Origin: a virus
Strand: one strand, 5' to 3'
IMG/VR virus record: IMGVR_UViG_3300033571_028071
Location: 1 to 41,783 of that record
DNA length: 41,783 nt
A program made the translations under genes and the position numbers. This document shows positions 15,323 through 23,649 of the stretch, piece after piece (position 1 is the first letter of the stretch; each line of letters begins with the position of its first letter). The notes beneath the pieces are model-generated. The model ran no database searches, had not been told where the DNA came from, and saw only the letters and a program-made list of their open reading frames with translations.

Positions 15323-16319
15323 GAATGCACATCTCCTCTACCAAATCATTAAAACTATATTCAGGTTTCCAACCTAACACAGTTCTTGCCTTAGTAGAAT
15401 CCCCCAACAATGTTTCTACTTCAGCGGGCCTAAAATACTTTGGATCAACGTCTACAATAGTTTTTCCTGTATTCGTATCGACACCAACCTCATCAAGACC
15501 TTCACCATACCATTCAATGTTCATATCAAAGTATGGAGCACATCGTTCAACAAATTGCTTTACTGAATATTGTTCACCCGTCGCAATCACAAAATCTTCT
15601 GCAGTATGATGTTGTAGAATCATCCACATTGCTCGACTGTAATCCTTTGCATGTCCCCAATCACGAAGAGCATTTAGATTGCCCAAGGTTACTTTTTGTT
15701 GTTTTCCTCTACGAACATTTCGCAACCCATCAACAATCTTCTTCGTTACGAAGTTATGACCGCGCCGAGGACTCTCATGGTTAAACAGAATGCCTGAACA
15801 TGCAAACATGTTGTATGCCTCACGATAATTCTTTACAATCCAGAACCCATACAATTTTGCAACGCCATAAGGGCTTCTTGGATAGAAGGGTGTGCGCTCA
15901 GTTTGCGGAGACTCTTGTACAAGGCCATAGAGCTCTGACGTAGATGCCTGGTAAATCCTTACATCCTTTTCCATGCCCAATAGGCGAACTGCCTCAAGAA
16001 CTTTCAACGTGCCCAAGCCATCAACCATTGCTGTGTACTCAGGTGTCTCAAAGGAAACCTTTACGTGACTCTGTGCAGCCAGATTGTAAATTTCTTGTGG
16101 TTGTACTTTTTTGATGACTCCCATGATTGTCAGAGAATCAGTAACATCACCATAGTGCAGCTTTAGTTTTGGATTGCTATATAGATGATCAATCCTACCA
16201 GTATTGATAGATGAACTTCTGCGAATAATGCCGTGAACATTATAACCTTTTTCAAGCAATATTTCGGCTAGGTAGGAACCATCTTGACCCGTGATTCCTG
16301 TGATTAGAGCGGTTTTCAT
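15315..16319 (-). CDS. gmd: GDP-mannose 4,6-dehydratase
   Basis: The protein has 334 residues. The N-terminus [16 protein letters not shown] is diagnostic of Gmd, followed by the [13 protein letters not shown] loop, the STSELYG active site and the YGVAK tyrosine-lysine pair. It converts GDP-mannose to GDP-4-keto-6-deoxymannose, the branch point to fucose, colitose and perosamine. It is the first gene of the glycan operon, with a T4-type late promoter at 16347-16354, and follows the terminator of cobS. Confidence 0.95.
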   Translation of the reverse strand: MKTALITGITGQDGSYLAEILLEKGYNVHGIIRRSSSINTGRIDHLYSNPKLKLHYGDVTDSLTIMGVIKKVQPQEIYNLAAQSHVKVSFETPEYTAMVDGLGTLKVLEAVRLLGMEKDVRIYQASTSELYGLVQESPQTERTPFYPRSPYGVAKLYGFWIVKNYREAYNMFACSGILFNHESPRRGHNFVTKKIVDGLRNVRRGKQQKVTLGNLNALRDWGHAKDYSRAMWMILQHHTAEDFVIATGEQYSVKQFVERCAPYFDMNIEWYGEGLDEVGVDTNTGKTIVDVDPKYFRPAEVETLLGDSTKARTVLGWKPEYSFNDLVEEMCIHG

Positions 16320-16346
16320 AACAAGTCACCTGTAATATCGATACTG

Positions 16347-16354
16347 TATTTATA
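16347..16354 (-). promoter_or_regulatory. T4-type late promoter before gmd
   Basis: An exact TATAAATA on the minus strand, 27 nt upstream of the gmd ATG. It overlaps the exit of the cobS terminator. This suggests that the glycan genes are expressed late with gp55 and the clamp. Confidence 0.65.
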
Positions 16355-16358
16355 ATAC

Positions 16359-16386
16359 AAAAAAGGCGCCAGTTCAATGGCGCCTT
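16359..16386 (-). terminator. Rho-independent terminator of cobS
   Basis: On the minus strand, AAGGCGCC pairs with GGCGCCTT around an 8-nt loop, followed by a run of U. It lies 18 nt after the cobS-like stop codon. Confidence 0.85.
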
Positions 16387-16404
16387 GAAGAAAAGAAAAC
16401 TTAT

Positions 16405-17595
16405 TTAGGCAGAAACTTGTTCCTCAGTAGTTTCTGGAGTAGACGCGGCTTGTTCAGCCGCTTTTACGTCCACTTTGCTATACAGATCAAGGAACGCAGC
16501 TTTAGTTTCTGCATCAAAACGGTTGGTGCAAAGCTGGATTGCTTTGAGACGATTCTTGAACATGCCGTAGGCGCGAACGATATGCACCAGGCGGCGAGTC
16601 GAGACAAGTTCATCAATGCCACCCTCGAGGTAAGTTTTACGAATAATCTCACCCCAGGACACCAGCTTGTCAGCAAAATCTTCATCAACCTCGCCGACAA
16701 CTGCCATGTTATTCAGAATAATCTTACGCTCAACAGACGCAGTAGGATATTCTTGCTCATGAGTAATCGGGAAGCGCTCGAGGAAGGCCTCATCAAGAAT
16801 CTGGGCAGCGATAAACTTGCCATCATCTGTACCACGACCTTTAGTGTTGGCAGTGGCGATGATGTTGAACCCAGGTTGTCCGTGAATCAGCTCACCGGTT
16901 TTCTTGTTGAAGTACGGCTTACCTTCAAGAATCGCTTGCAAGCACATAAGTTTGTTTGAGCCGCGGTCAATCTCATCAAGAATGACAATTGCACCGCGCT
17001 TCATCGCTAGAAGGATAGGACCTTCGCGATAAACCACGTTACCGTCAATCAGTGTATTCGACCCAATGAGATCGTCCTCATCAGTTTCAATACTGATATT
17101 GACTCGAATGCACTCACGTTTCAGTTTAGCACAAACCTGCTCAACCATAAACGTCTTACCGTTACCAGACAGGCCTGTGATAAACACCGGGTAAAATTGA
17201 TTGCTTGAGACAATCGCCTCGAGGTCCTTGAAGAACCCAAAGGGGACATAAGTGCGATCTTTCTCAGGCACCAAGTTATCAGAAATGTCAGTGACTAGGC
17301 GCTTCATTTTAACCGTGGTAATTGGCGTCACGGTGGCAGCAAGCGCAGGTTCAGCAACAGGTTCCTGCTTGGTAACAACAGGTTTCGGAGCAGAAACAGC
17401 AGAAGGAGACAAGCTGTACAACCCACGACCTGCTTTGTATTGAGCCCCGTCAAGAAGAAACCAGGGGGTCGGGAGCTGATTGTCAGCACAATACTGAGTG
17501 ATCTCACCGCGAGTCACCGAAGTGCCATAAGCAGCGATAAGAGACTCGATAAGTTGAGCGCGAAGCTCAGTGGTGTAAGAAGTAGAACGGGCCAT
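16405..17595 (-). CDS. cobS: CobS-like MoxR-type AAA+ ATPase
   Basis: The protein has 396 residues. The N-terminal ~70 residues form a small helical region and a Pro/Ala/Val linker. The AAA+ core has Walker A GLSGNGKT (141-148), Walker B IVILDEID (203-210) and a sensor region NIIATANTKGRG. This is the CobS-annotated family of T4-like cyanophages, related to cobaltochelatase CobS and to MoxR ATPases. The ATG at 17595 has AGGAG eight bases upstream. It is driven by its own near-consensus promoter and paired with the VWA protein upstream. Whether it truly serves cobalt insertion is unknown. Confidence 0.85.
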   Translation of the reverse strand: MARSTSYTTELRAQLIESLIAAYGTSVTRGEITQYCADNQLPTPWFLLDGAQYKAGRGLYSLSPSAVSAPKPVVTKQEPVAEPALAATVTPITTVKMKRLVTDISDNLVPEKDRTYVPFGFFKDLEAIVSSNQFYPVFITGLSGNGKTFMVEQVCAKLKRECIRVNISIETDEDDLIGSNTLIDGNVVYREGPILLAMKRGAIVILDEIDRGSNKLMCLQAILEGKPYFNKKTGELIHGQPGFNIIATANTKGRGTDDGKFIAAQILDEAFLERFPITHEQEYPTASVERKIILNNMAVVGEVDEDFADKLVSWGEIIRKTYLEGGIDELVSTRRLVHIVRAYGMFKNRLKAIQLCTNRFDAETKAAFLDLYSKVDVKAAEQAASTPETTEEQVSA

Positions 17596-17627
17596 GCAAG
17601 TCACTCCTGAAAAATCATCATGTTTAA

Positions 17628-17656
17628 ATTATATAAAAAACCCAGATTCTTGTCAA
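17628..17656 (-). promoter_or_regulatory. Consensus sigma70 promoter of cobS
   Basis: The minus strand has TTGACA (17651-17656), a spacer of exactly 17 bp, and TATAAT (17628-17633). Both hexamers match the consensus completely. It is placed between the cobT-like stop codon (17664) and the cobS start. Confidence 0.85.
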
Positions 17657-17663
17657 GAAGTTT

Positions 17664-19784
17664 TTACAACTGAGCACAGATAGTGTTGCAAAAACGCGAC
17701 AAAAATACCCTGTTAGTTGCCCGGGAATTTACACTTTTCATAAAGGCCCGGCGAATATCACTCTTACTCGCTGAAGTATCTACATCAATACCGAGGTCGT
17801 TAACTTCCAGGTCGCGACCGCCAGGAACTACGAAGTAGACATCAAACCCCGTATTCATAACTGGGAAGAATTTTTCCTTTCGACCTTTGTTCGCCAATAC
17901 TTCAATATTATCTGGCGTCCTAACACCATACAACCGATGGACCTTCTTTACATTGCTCAAAAAAGGACTACCGTCGGTGATAAAGAAGCCAACATAATTA
18001 GCTCCCGTGATTTTTTTAGCCAACATGAGAAGACCTTTTGTAATCTCCTCATCACCAACTGTAACTGAATGCTTCGTAACCGGATCGGTGATATTGATCC
18101 TATAATCAAAAGAGCCTACTTGTGAGCGAAAAGAGGGCGAACCGCTTGTTGAAGATGAACATACATAGTTGGTAACTGTTTGTTGACCTTCACCGTCGGT
18201 CAAGAACATGCAAGTTATAATTTCCAACCGATTGGAATCGCGAAAATTATTTACCACGCTGATGGACGTCGCTACAGCCTCATTCAACGGAGTTCCGTTA
18301 AGATGTTCTGTCGGAGGAACCATTCCCGTTGAGCGTTGAAACATCTCACCCAACAGCAACAGATTAAGCATTGCTTGATTATATTTCGTCCGAGACATTT
18401 TAGATGAAAGGTAACGCTTCAACCTAAAAGTGTTCTCGGCGTAAAAAATAATATTTCCTTCAGCACGCTCACCTAGTGGAACACCATTGAAAGGAAATTG
18501 AACTTGATCTTGTTGGTCTACCACCATTGAATCAGTAAACCCATAAACCTCGAAAGGAATGTTTACTTTACGGCAGAAGGTGGTTACAATAAGCAGCTGC
18601 TCAACAGTGCCTTTAAAGTTCGCCCTCATTGATCCAGACAGATCAAGAAACATAACCAGACCGTGACTTTTGCCTTGCGGAACAATCGTCACTCGGCGGA
18701 AAAGATCCTCGGTCAATTTGTATTGACCAATTTTCTTCATATCCAGTTCGCCTGATTTATTAACGCTTGCCCGAGCGAATTGTTTCGCGTTCTTGCGAAG
18801 TTCGAACTCCTTCACCATGTAATTTACATAACGCTCATTCTTTTGCAAGAACGCCTTGATTGAAACACCGAAAGTTGAAAACAAATCGTATGGTTGTTTC
18901 GCTACGTGGTTTTTGATGTTGTCATGAACCAGATCCTCATGAACAATCCGATCTTTCATATTGATCTTCGGAAAATTGACATAAGCAATCGGTTTGCACT
19001 GATCATCTACAAGATCAGATTCCTTACGACGGAAAACCTCATCGGTAACAGACTTGGGAGTATTGTCGTAATTATTTGACAACATTTTTTCAACTTCTGC
19101 GACCTTGGCGTCTTTACCGTCGCCAACTTCCATCTCATCATCCGATTCTTCATCACCAAGATCGGACAAATCAAGATCGTCTAAAAGATCTTCGATATCC
19201 GGGTTGATATCCGTTTCAGGTTCATCATTCTTTGCATAATCATAAAGGGCTTGAGCAACCCGGACAACATCTTCCCAGGTTGTTACACCATCAACCATAT
19301 CAACGAACTTTTGCTCATGGGCAGCAAATTTTACATTGATGAGCGTGCCAAGTTTGAAGTGAAGATTGATACGGTCAATAAGTTTCAGATCACTAATATC
19401 AGTGTATTCAGAAACGCCGAAGAATCCTCGCTCGAAAAGATTCTTGTAACCCTTGAAGAAGGAACTACGAATACCGGGAAACTTATCTTTGATACGCTTC
19501 TCGATCCGAGCATCTTCTACAATGTTCAGAAACGATTTAAAGTTTTTCTGATTACTTTTTGTGACAGCATTGTGCCAGCCTTCGGGCGGCGTATACAATG
19601 CATGTCCGACCTCATGACCCATCAACAGGTCATAAAGTTCAGCAGGCATATCTTTGAGAATAGGACACACCAGCACGCGGTTCTTAACGTCAAAGTACGC
19701 AGTGTTCGCTTTCTTATGCTGGACAGAAATATTCTCCTCAGCCAAGAGCTTGGCGAGAAGTGACTTAGATTCTACAACTGACAT
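17664..19784 (-). CDS. cobT: CobT-like VWA protein with N-terminal HExxH motif
   Basis: The protein has 706 residues. An N-terminal zincin-like motif HEVGH (57-61) is followed by EDARIE (90-95), where a third metal ligand would be expected. An acidic stretch occupies residues about 187-222. The C-terminal von Willebrand A domain has the MIDAS sequence DLSGS (381-385). Proteins of this type are annotated CobT in cyanophages, but the HExxH and VWA pairing suggests a metal-dependent peptidase or a MoxR-VWA chaperone partner. The ATG follows GGAGATCAT. It is probably a working partner of the adjacent AAA+ ATPase. Confidence 0.8.
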   Translation of the reverse strand: MSVVESKSLLAKLLAEENISVQHKKANTAYFDVKNRVLVCPILKDMPAELYDLLMGHEVGHALYTPPEGWHNAVTKSNQKNFKSFLNIVEDARIEKRIKDKFPGIRSSFFKGYKNLFERGFFGVSEYTDISDLKLIDRINLHFKLGTLINVKFAAHEQKFVDMVDGVTTWEDVVRVAQALYDYAKNDEPETDINPDIEDLLDDLDLSDLGDEESDDEMEVGDGKDAKVAEVEKMLSNNYDNTPKSVTDEVFRRKESDLVDDQCKPIAYVNFPKINMKDRIVHEDLVHDNIKNHVAKQPYDLFSTFGVSIKAFLQKNERYVNYMVKEFELRKNAKQFARASVNKSGELDMKKIGQYKLTEDLFRRVTIVPQGKSHGLVMFLDLSGSMRANFKGTVEQLLIVTTFCRKVNIPFEVYGFTDSMVVDQQDQVQFPFNGVPLGERAEGNIIFYAENTFRLKRYLSSKMSRTKYNQAMLNLLLLGEMFQRSTGMVPPTEHLNGTPLNEAVATSISVVNNFRDSNRLEIITCMFLTDGEGQQTVTNYVCSSSTSGSPSFRSQVGSFDYRINITDPVTKHSVTVGDEEITKGLLMLAKKITGANYVGFFITDGSPFLSNVKKVHRLYGVRTPDNIEVLANKGRKEKFFPVMNTGFDVYFVVPGGRDLEVNDLGIDVDTSASKSDIRRAFMKSVNSRATNRVFLSRFCNTICAQL

Positions 19785-19809
19785 ATGATCTCCTCAATCA
19801 ACACTGTCA

Positions 19810-19837
19810 ATTATACGCAGATTCTAGAACTGTACAA
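19810..19837 (-). promoter_or_regulatory. Probable sigma70 promoter of the cobT-like gene
   Basis: -10 TATAAT (19810-19815) is preceded after 16 bp by TTGTAC (19832-19837), a weak -35. The ATG lies 25 nt downstream of the -10. Confidence 0.5.
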
Positions 19838-19852
19838 CCGGTATTTTTAACC

Positions 19853-19890
19853 TGTTGTTTTTACACAACATTTTGTTGTTTTTATGCAAC
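19853..19890 (-). repeat. Two direct repeats GTTGnnTAAAAACAACA
   Basis: Two 17-nt copies differing at two positions lie at 19853-19869 and 19874-19890 (21-nt period). The second overlaps the deformylase stop codon. They are upstream of the cobT-like promoter and could be operator half-sites. The ACAACA/TGTTGT hairpin between them lacks a U-tract. Confidence 0.55.
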
Positions 19891-20391
19891 ACCGTAGGAT
19901 TTCTTACGTTTTTTAACGGCAACTGCCCATTTTAAAGGAGAAACATGGTCTTTTATAGTGACTCCTTGCATATGATCATACTCATGCAAAAAGATTCTTG
20001 CAGTGAGTCCCCCTAATGTCCTTTCCTGTTTCTCACCCTTTGCATTGTAAAATTCTACCGTGATTTCCTCAGGCCTTTTGATTTTTATTTGCACGCCAAT
20101 GTAGGACAAGCATCCTTCATTGTAGTCACACTCACCTGTTGAAGAAATAATTTTAGGATTGAAAACATCAAGACGAAAGTCATCGACACCAATGACAAAG
20201 ACAGACGCATCGATACCAACTTGATTCGCTGACAATCCGACACCTTTGAATTCTTTCATCTTTTGATGAAGCACATTAGCAAACAATTCAGCTGTCTCCC
20301 CATGTTGTTCAAAGTCATAGGGTTTCGGTGCCTTATGTAGAAAAGGATCACTGTCAGGAATTAGTTTTAATTCAGATCGTTTTACAATCAT
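19882..20391 (-). CDS. def: Peptide deformylase
   Basis: The protein has 169 residues. All three motifs are present: GVGLSANQ (50-57), EGCLS with metal ligand C94 (92-96) and HEYDH (136-140) with two His ligands and the catalytic Glu. It removes formyl groups from new proteins; phage copies are known in marine T4-like phages. The ATG at 20391 starts one base after the gene 46 stop. The frame upstream of it is a shadow of gene 46. Confidence 0.95.
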   Translation of the reverse strand: MIVKRSELKLIPDSDPFLHKAPKPYDFEQHGETAELFANVLHQKMKEFKGVGLSANQVGIDASVFVIGVDDFRLDVFNPKIISSTGECDYNEGCLSYIGVQIKIKRPEEITVEFYNAKGEKQERTLGGLTARIFLHEYDHMQGVTIKDHVSPLKWAVAVKKRKKSYGVA

Positions 20392-20392
20392 A

Positions 20393-22105
20393 TCACAATA
20401 TCCTACTAAAATTTTGATGTTTCTCAACACGGATAACGTTTTTAAACTTATCAAGCATCTGGTCACCCTTATGACTAATAACAAAGACATGCGTATCAGT
20501 GTCAAGGGTATCAAGAAGGTTCATCACATAATCCGTTCCGTTCGCATCTAAACTACTATCAAAAACTTCATCAAGAAGTAACAGGTTTGTACTTACGCTA
20601 TTTTTCATCTTTGCGATTGCTCGCCACGTAAACAACAATGCAAGATCGATTCTTTGCTTTTCACCTTCTGAAAACGATGCATAACTAAAATCATCTCGAT
20701 GCCGCGACTTGATACTTTCATTGAATGCATCATCTAGTTCAAAGGATACAAAGAAATCCATTGCAGAGAGATATTTATTCACCAGCTTATTGATTACAGG
20801 AATATACTGTCGAATGATTTTCGTCTTAATACCTGTGTCCTTCAACAATGTGCCTGCTGCCTCAAGATAAAAATATGTCTCGGTAATCTTTGTCTTGTTT
20901 TCTGACACATCAAGAATCTTCTTCGCAATAGATTTTAGTTCCTCTTTTGCGCTATCAAGTTCGGTTGTATCAATCTTATCCTTATCATTATCATCAGACA
21001 TCTTTTTAATTAACGCTTGCTTCGTTATAATATCTGAGTTCAGTTCAATTAGTTGCATCTGATAGGTAGAGATGTTTTCCTTCACCTTAGTAATCTGATC
21101 TATTTTTTCTTCAATGCTAGTTATCTTTGATGACAATGTTTCGATTGCTGTTTGTACTTCTTCTATCTTATGTGCATGTTTTTCTATTGCCTGATGCTTT
21201 AAATCCTCTGAAATGTTTTGCATACAGGTAGGACACTCATCATGATTTTCATAAAAGTCAATGTTTGTCCTAGAATTTTTTATACGTTCAGAAAGACTTT
21301 TAAGCAATGTTGACCATTCAGCACGCTTCGTGACCAATGCCTTTTCATCGAGCAAAGAGGATTGCAATTCAGATATGTTTGATTGAATCGTTGAAACAGT
21401 CGAAGATGCATTTGCAATGTCTCTTTGTGTTCTTTCAATTTCTTGTTGGTTGTCTTGCGCTCGCTTTTCAATATCCTTTTCCAACTTTGCAATAAAATCT
21501 TTTTGCAATTTTACTGCTTGCTTTCCTACAGCGATTTCGTTTTCCAATTGAGACAATTCTGTTTTGGTCGTAGTCAATCGATTCTTGAGAATGCTATTCA
21601 TCGTAGTGAATATTTGAATATCAAGAATATCTTCAATAACCTCTCGACGATGACCTTGAGGAAGTTGCATGAAGGGAGTAAACGATGCCGAACCCAAAAT
21701 AACTATTTGTGTAAATGACTTATAATTTAACTTAAGAATCTTTTCTTCAAGGTGTGTTTGATAATCTCTTGAAGCTGCATCCTGTGATAGCAATTCATTG
21801 TCAACATAAATTTCTAACACCGTGGGTTTGATACCGCGCACTACACGATACTCACGTTTGCCGATGTTAAAGAAAACCTCAACAACACAATTCTTTTGAT
21901 TGATTGAATTCACTAGCTGAGGTTTATTGATATTACGAAAGGCCTTTCCAAACAAACCAAAACAAAGAGCATCAAGAATCGTACTTTTACCTGCGCCGTT
22001 CTCACCAATGATAAGAGTAGTTTGATGCTCTACAAAGTTTATTTCTGTAAATTGATTACCTGTCGATAAAAAATTTCTCCACTTGATTTTTTGAAAATTG
22101 ATCAT
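20393..22105 (-). CDS. 46: Recombination endonuclease subunit gp46 (SbcC/Rad50-like)
   Basis: The 570-residue SMC-type ATPase has Walker A GENGAGKST (34-42), a long coiled coil in two arms and a zinc hook CPTC (291-294). The signature segment FSEGEKQRIDLAL and a LLLDEVFDSSLD Walker B/D-loop lie near the C-terminus. With gp47 it forms the nuclease that resects ends for recombination-dependent replication and host DNA breakdown. It overlaps gene 47 by 4 nt. Confidence 0.97.
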   Translation of the reverse strand: MINFQKIKWRNFLSTGNQFTEINFVEHQTTLIIGENGAGKSTILDALCFGLFGKAFRNINKPQLVNSINQKNCVVEVFFNIGKREYRVVRGIKPTVLEIYVDNELLSQDAASRDYQTHLEEKILKLNYKSFTQIVILGSASFTPFMQLPQGHRREVIEDILDIQIFTTMNSILKNRLTTTKTELSQLENEIAVGKQAVKLQKDFIAKLEKDIEKRAQDNQQEIERTQRDIANASSTVSTIQSNISELQSSLLDEKALVTKRAEWSTLLKSLSERIKNSRTNIDFYENHDECPTCMQNISEDLKHQAIEKHAHKIEEVQTAIETLSSKITSIEEKIDQITKVKENISTYQMQLIELNSDIITKQALIKKMSDDNDKDKIDTTELDSAKEELKSIAKKILDVSENKTKITETYFYLEAAGTLLKDTGIKTKIIRQYIPVINKLVNKYLSAMDFFVSFELDDAFNESIKSRHRDDFSYASFSEGEKQRIDLALLFTWRAIAKMKNSVSTNLLLLDEVFDSSLDANGTDYVMNLLDTLDTDTHVFVISHKGDQMLDKFKNVIRVEKHQNFSRIL

Positions 22106-23142
22106 TTTTCCTCTGCATAGTCATGTGCCTCTATATACAGTTCCTTGAGAATATTCTTAAGGCGACTTTTATCTGCATCTGTTTCTATTGCATCAACATA
22201 TTCTGATAACAATGACATTGTATCTTCAATGTTTATACTGTCATCGTCTACCTGATTTTCAAAATCAGACATATCCTCGATGATTTTCACTTCCGCAGGA
22301 TTCTTATTATACAATGAGTCAACAACAGAATCAAATTGAGAAAAATTCTTTTTTGTAACAACAACTAGTTTTACATACTTGTCTGTCACGTTTGAATCAA
22401 ACTCAACCTTTCCTGATGAATCATCATAATACAATTTGACAAACATCGGATCATTGTTCTGTATGAACTCAAGATCGTTTGTTATGGTGTCCCAAATGTA
22501 AAAACCTTTTGGATCCTTGTAATCATTCCAAAACAGCTCATAGGGTGTTCCCAAATACATGATGTTGCCTTTGTTTGACTTTGTATGGAAATGCCCACTA
22601 AACACTTGTTTGTATTTCGCAAGCACAGAAGGATCCATACCTTCATGATTTTCGATACCCTTTGACATTTCGAAACCTTTTAGTTCAAAATGCCCAAAAC
22701 AATATGGTCGAGTTGACTTGTCAATGAACTCATGAATCTGTTTTTCATTATCCTTACACAACCAAGGAATCACATCTGCATTATCTAAAACGACAGGTTC
22801 TTGAATGATATGAATATTTTTATACGCTTCAAGAAGCAACGTCGGGGAGTTTACATCTAACTTCTCACGCCAAAAAATATCATGATTGCCGAGAAGGGAA
22901 TACATTACGTATCCCTGTCGTTCAATTACATCAAAAAAATATCTTTTGCTTTGTTCAAGTGTATAAAAATTAATGTACTTTCTTCTATCGAACAAATCAC
23001 CTAACTGAATGATTTGATCTACACCTCTCTCTTTTAGTGCAGGGAAAAACACTTCGGTGTAGAAATTTTCCATGTACTTATGAAAAATTTTACTATCATT
23101 TCTAACACCGAAGTGTGTATCACCTAAAAGACAAATTTTCAT
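22102..23142 (-). CDS. 47: Recombination endonuclease subunit gp47 (Mre11-like)
   Basis: The 346-residue calcineurin-like metallophosphoesterase shows the Mre11 motifs GDTHFG (7-12), GDLFDRR and GNHD, with later GHFH. It supplies the nuclease site of the gp46/gp47 complex. No ribosome site stands before its ATG; the ATG overlaps the stop codon of a 10-codon minicistron that has a strong site, so translation is probably coupled. Confidence 0.96.
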   Translation of the reverse strand: MKICLLGDTHFGVRNDSKIFHKYMENFYTEVFFPALKERGVDQIIQLGDLFDRRKYINFYTLEQSKRYFFDVIERQGYVMYSLLGNHDIFWREKLDVNSPTLLLEAYKNIHIIQEPVVLDNADVIPWLCKDNEKQIHEFIDKSTRPYCFGHFELKGFEMSKGIENHEGMDPSVLAKYKQVFSGHFHTKSNKGNIMYLGTPYELFWNDYKDPKGFYIWDTITNDLEFIQNNDPMFVKLYYDDSSGKVEFDSNVTDKYVKLVVVTKKNFSQFDSVVDSLYNKNPAEVKIIEDMSDFENQVDDDSINIEDTMSLLSEYVDAIETDADKSRLKNILKELYIEAHDYAEEK

Positions 23143-23171
23143 ACCGCATGCTTTGCGCTGTTCAAGTTCAT
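23139..23171 (-). CDS. 10-codon leader minicistron coupled to gene 47
   Basis: ATG at 23171 is preceded by AAAGGAG at ideal spacing, encodes MNLNSAKHAV and ends in TGA that overlaps the gene 47 ATG (ATGA). Gene 47 itself has no visible ribosome site. The peptide probably has no function of its own. Confidence 0.5.
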   Translation of the reverse strand: MNLNSAKHAV

Positions 23172-23181
23172 AGTGTCTCCT

Positions 23182-23649
23182 TTAGTTTTCGTTTATCCAC
23201 ATAGCCGAGTTGGCTGGGGTTTCCATAACTTTGACAAGTCGCAATTTAACACGACCATCAGAGTATCCGTTTTCAGGCATCCAAATTTCCTGAATGTAAT
23301 CTGCCAGAAATTTAGAAAGGCCTTCACAACCTGTGCGTTCTACAACAACCATCTTACATAGTTTCTTTTCGTGCAACATTTCGAATGTTTCAAACTCAGG
23401 ATCATCTTCTGCAACCAACAAAGTATGATCAAACCATTCGTCAAGTTTTTCTTTGAGAGATTTATATCCTCCAAAGTCAACACACCAATTGCGACGGTCA
23501 AGTTTGTCCTCATCGCATTCGAATTCAAAGTGAAAAGCAAGTGCATAACCATGAATAAGATTGCAATGTGAATCAGCACGCCATTGACGATATGCTACAG
23601 CGTATCCTCTCTCATGTCCATATGTTTTAGTTGAAATAAATTTTCCCAT
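23182..23649 (-). CDS. queD: QueD-like 6-carboxy-tetrahydropterin synthase
   Basis: The protein has 155 residues. The SHCNLIHGYALAF segment (catalytic-type C29, H28, H33), VDFGGYKSLKEKL, FDHTLL and a late METPANS mark the 6-pyruvoyl-tetrahydropterin synthase family. QueD makes 6-carboxy-tetrahydropterin, the second intermediate to preQ0. Compared with bacterial QueD, the zinc histidines of AHR and HGH are Tyr here (Y20, Y35), a variant I also associate with marine phage copies. Zinc may use other residues (H12, H28, H33). It follows the amidotransferase without a gap. Confidence 0.85.
   Translation of the reverse strand: MGKFISTKTYGHERGYAVAYRQWRADSHCNLIHGYALAFHFEFECDEDKLDRRNWCVDFGGYKSLKEKLDEWFDHTLLVAEDDPEFETFEMLHEKKLCKMVVVERTGCEGLSKFLADYIQEIWMPENGYSDGRVKLRLVKVMETPANSAMWINEN

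Noticed and set aside
19870-19884. Terminator after the peptide deformylase gene
   Set aside because: The ACAACA/TGTTGT hairpin is weak and no U-run follows. I list the region only as direct repeats.
20392-20514. Upstream extension of the deformylase reading frame
   Set aside because: It is an out-of-frame shadow of gene 46; the ATG at 20391 follows the gene 46 stop and matches deformylase length.
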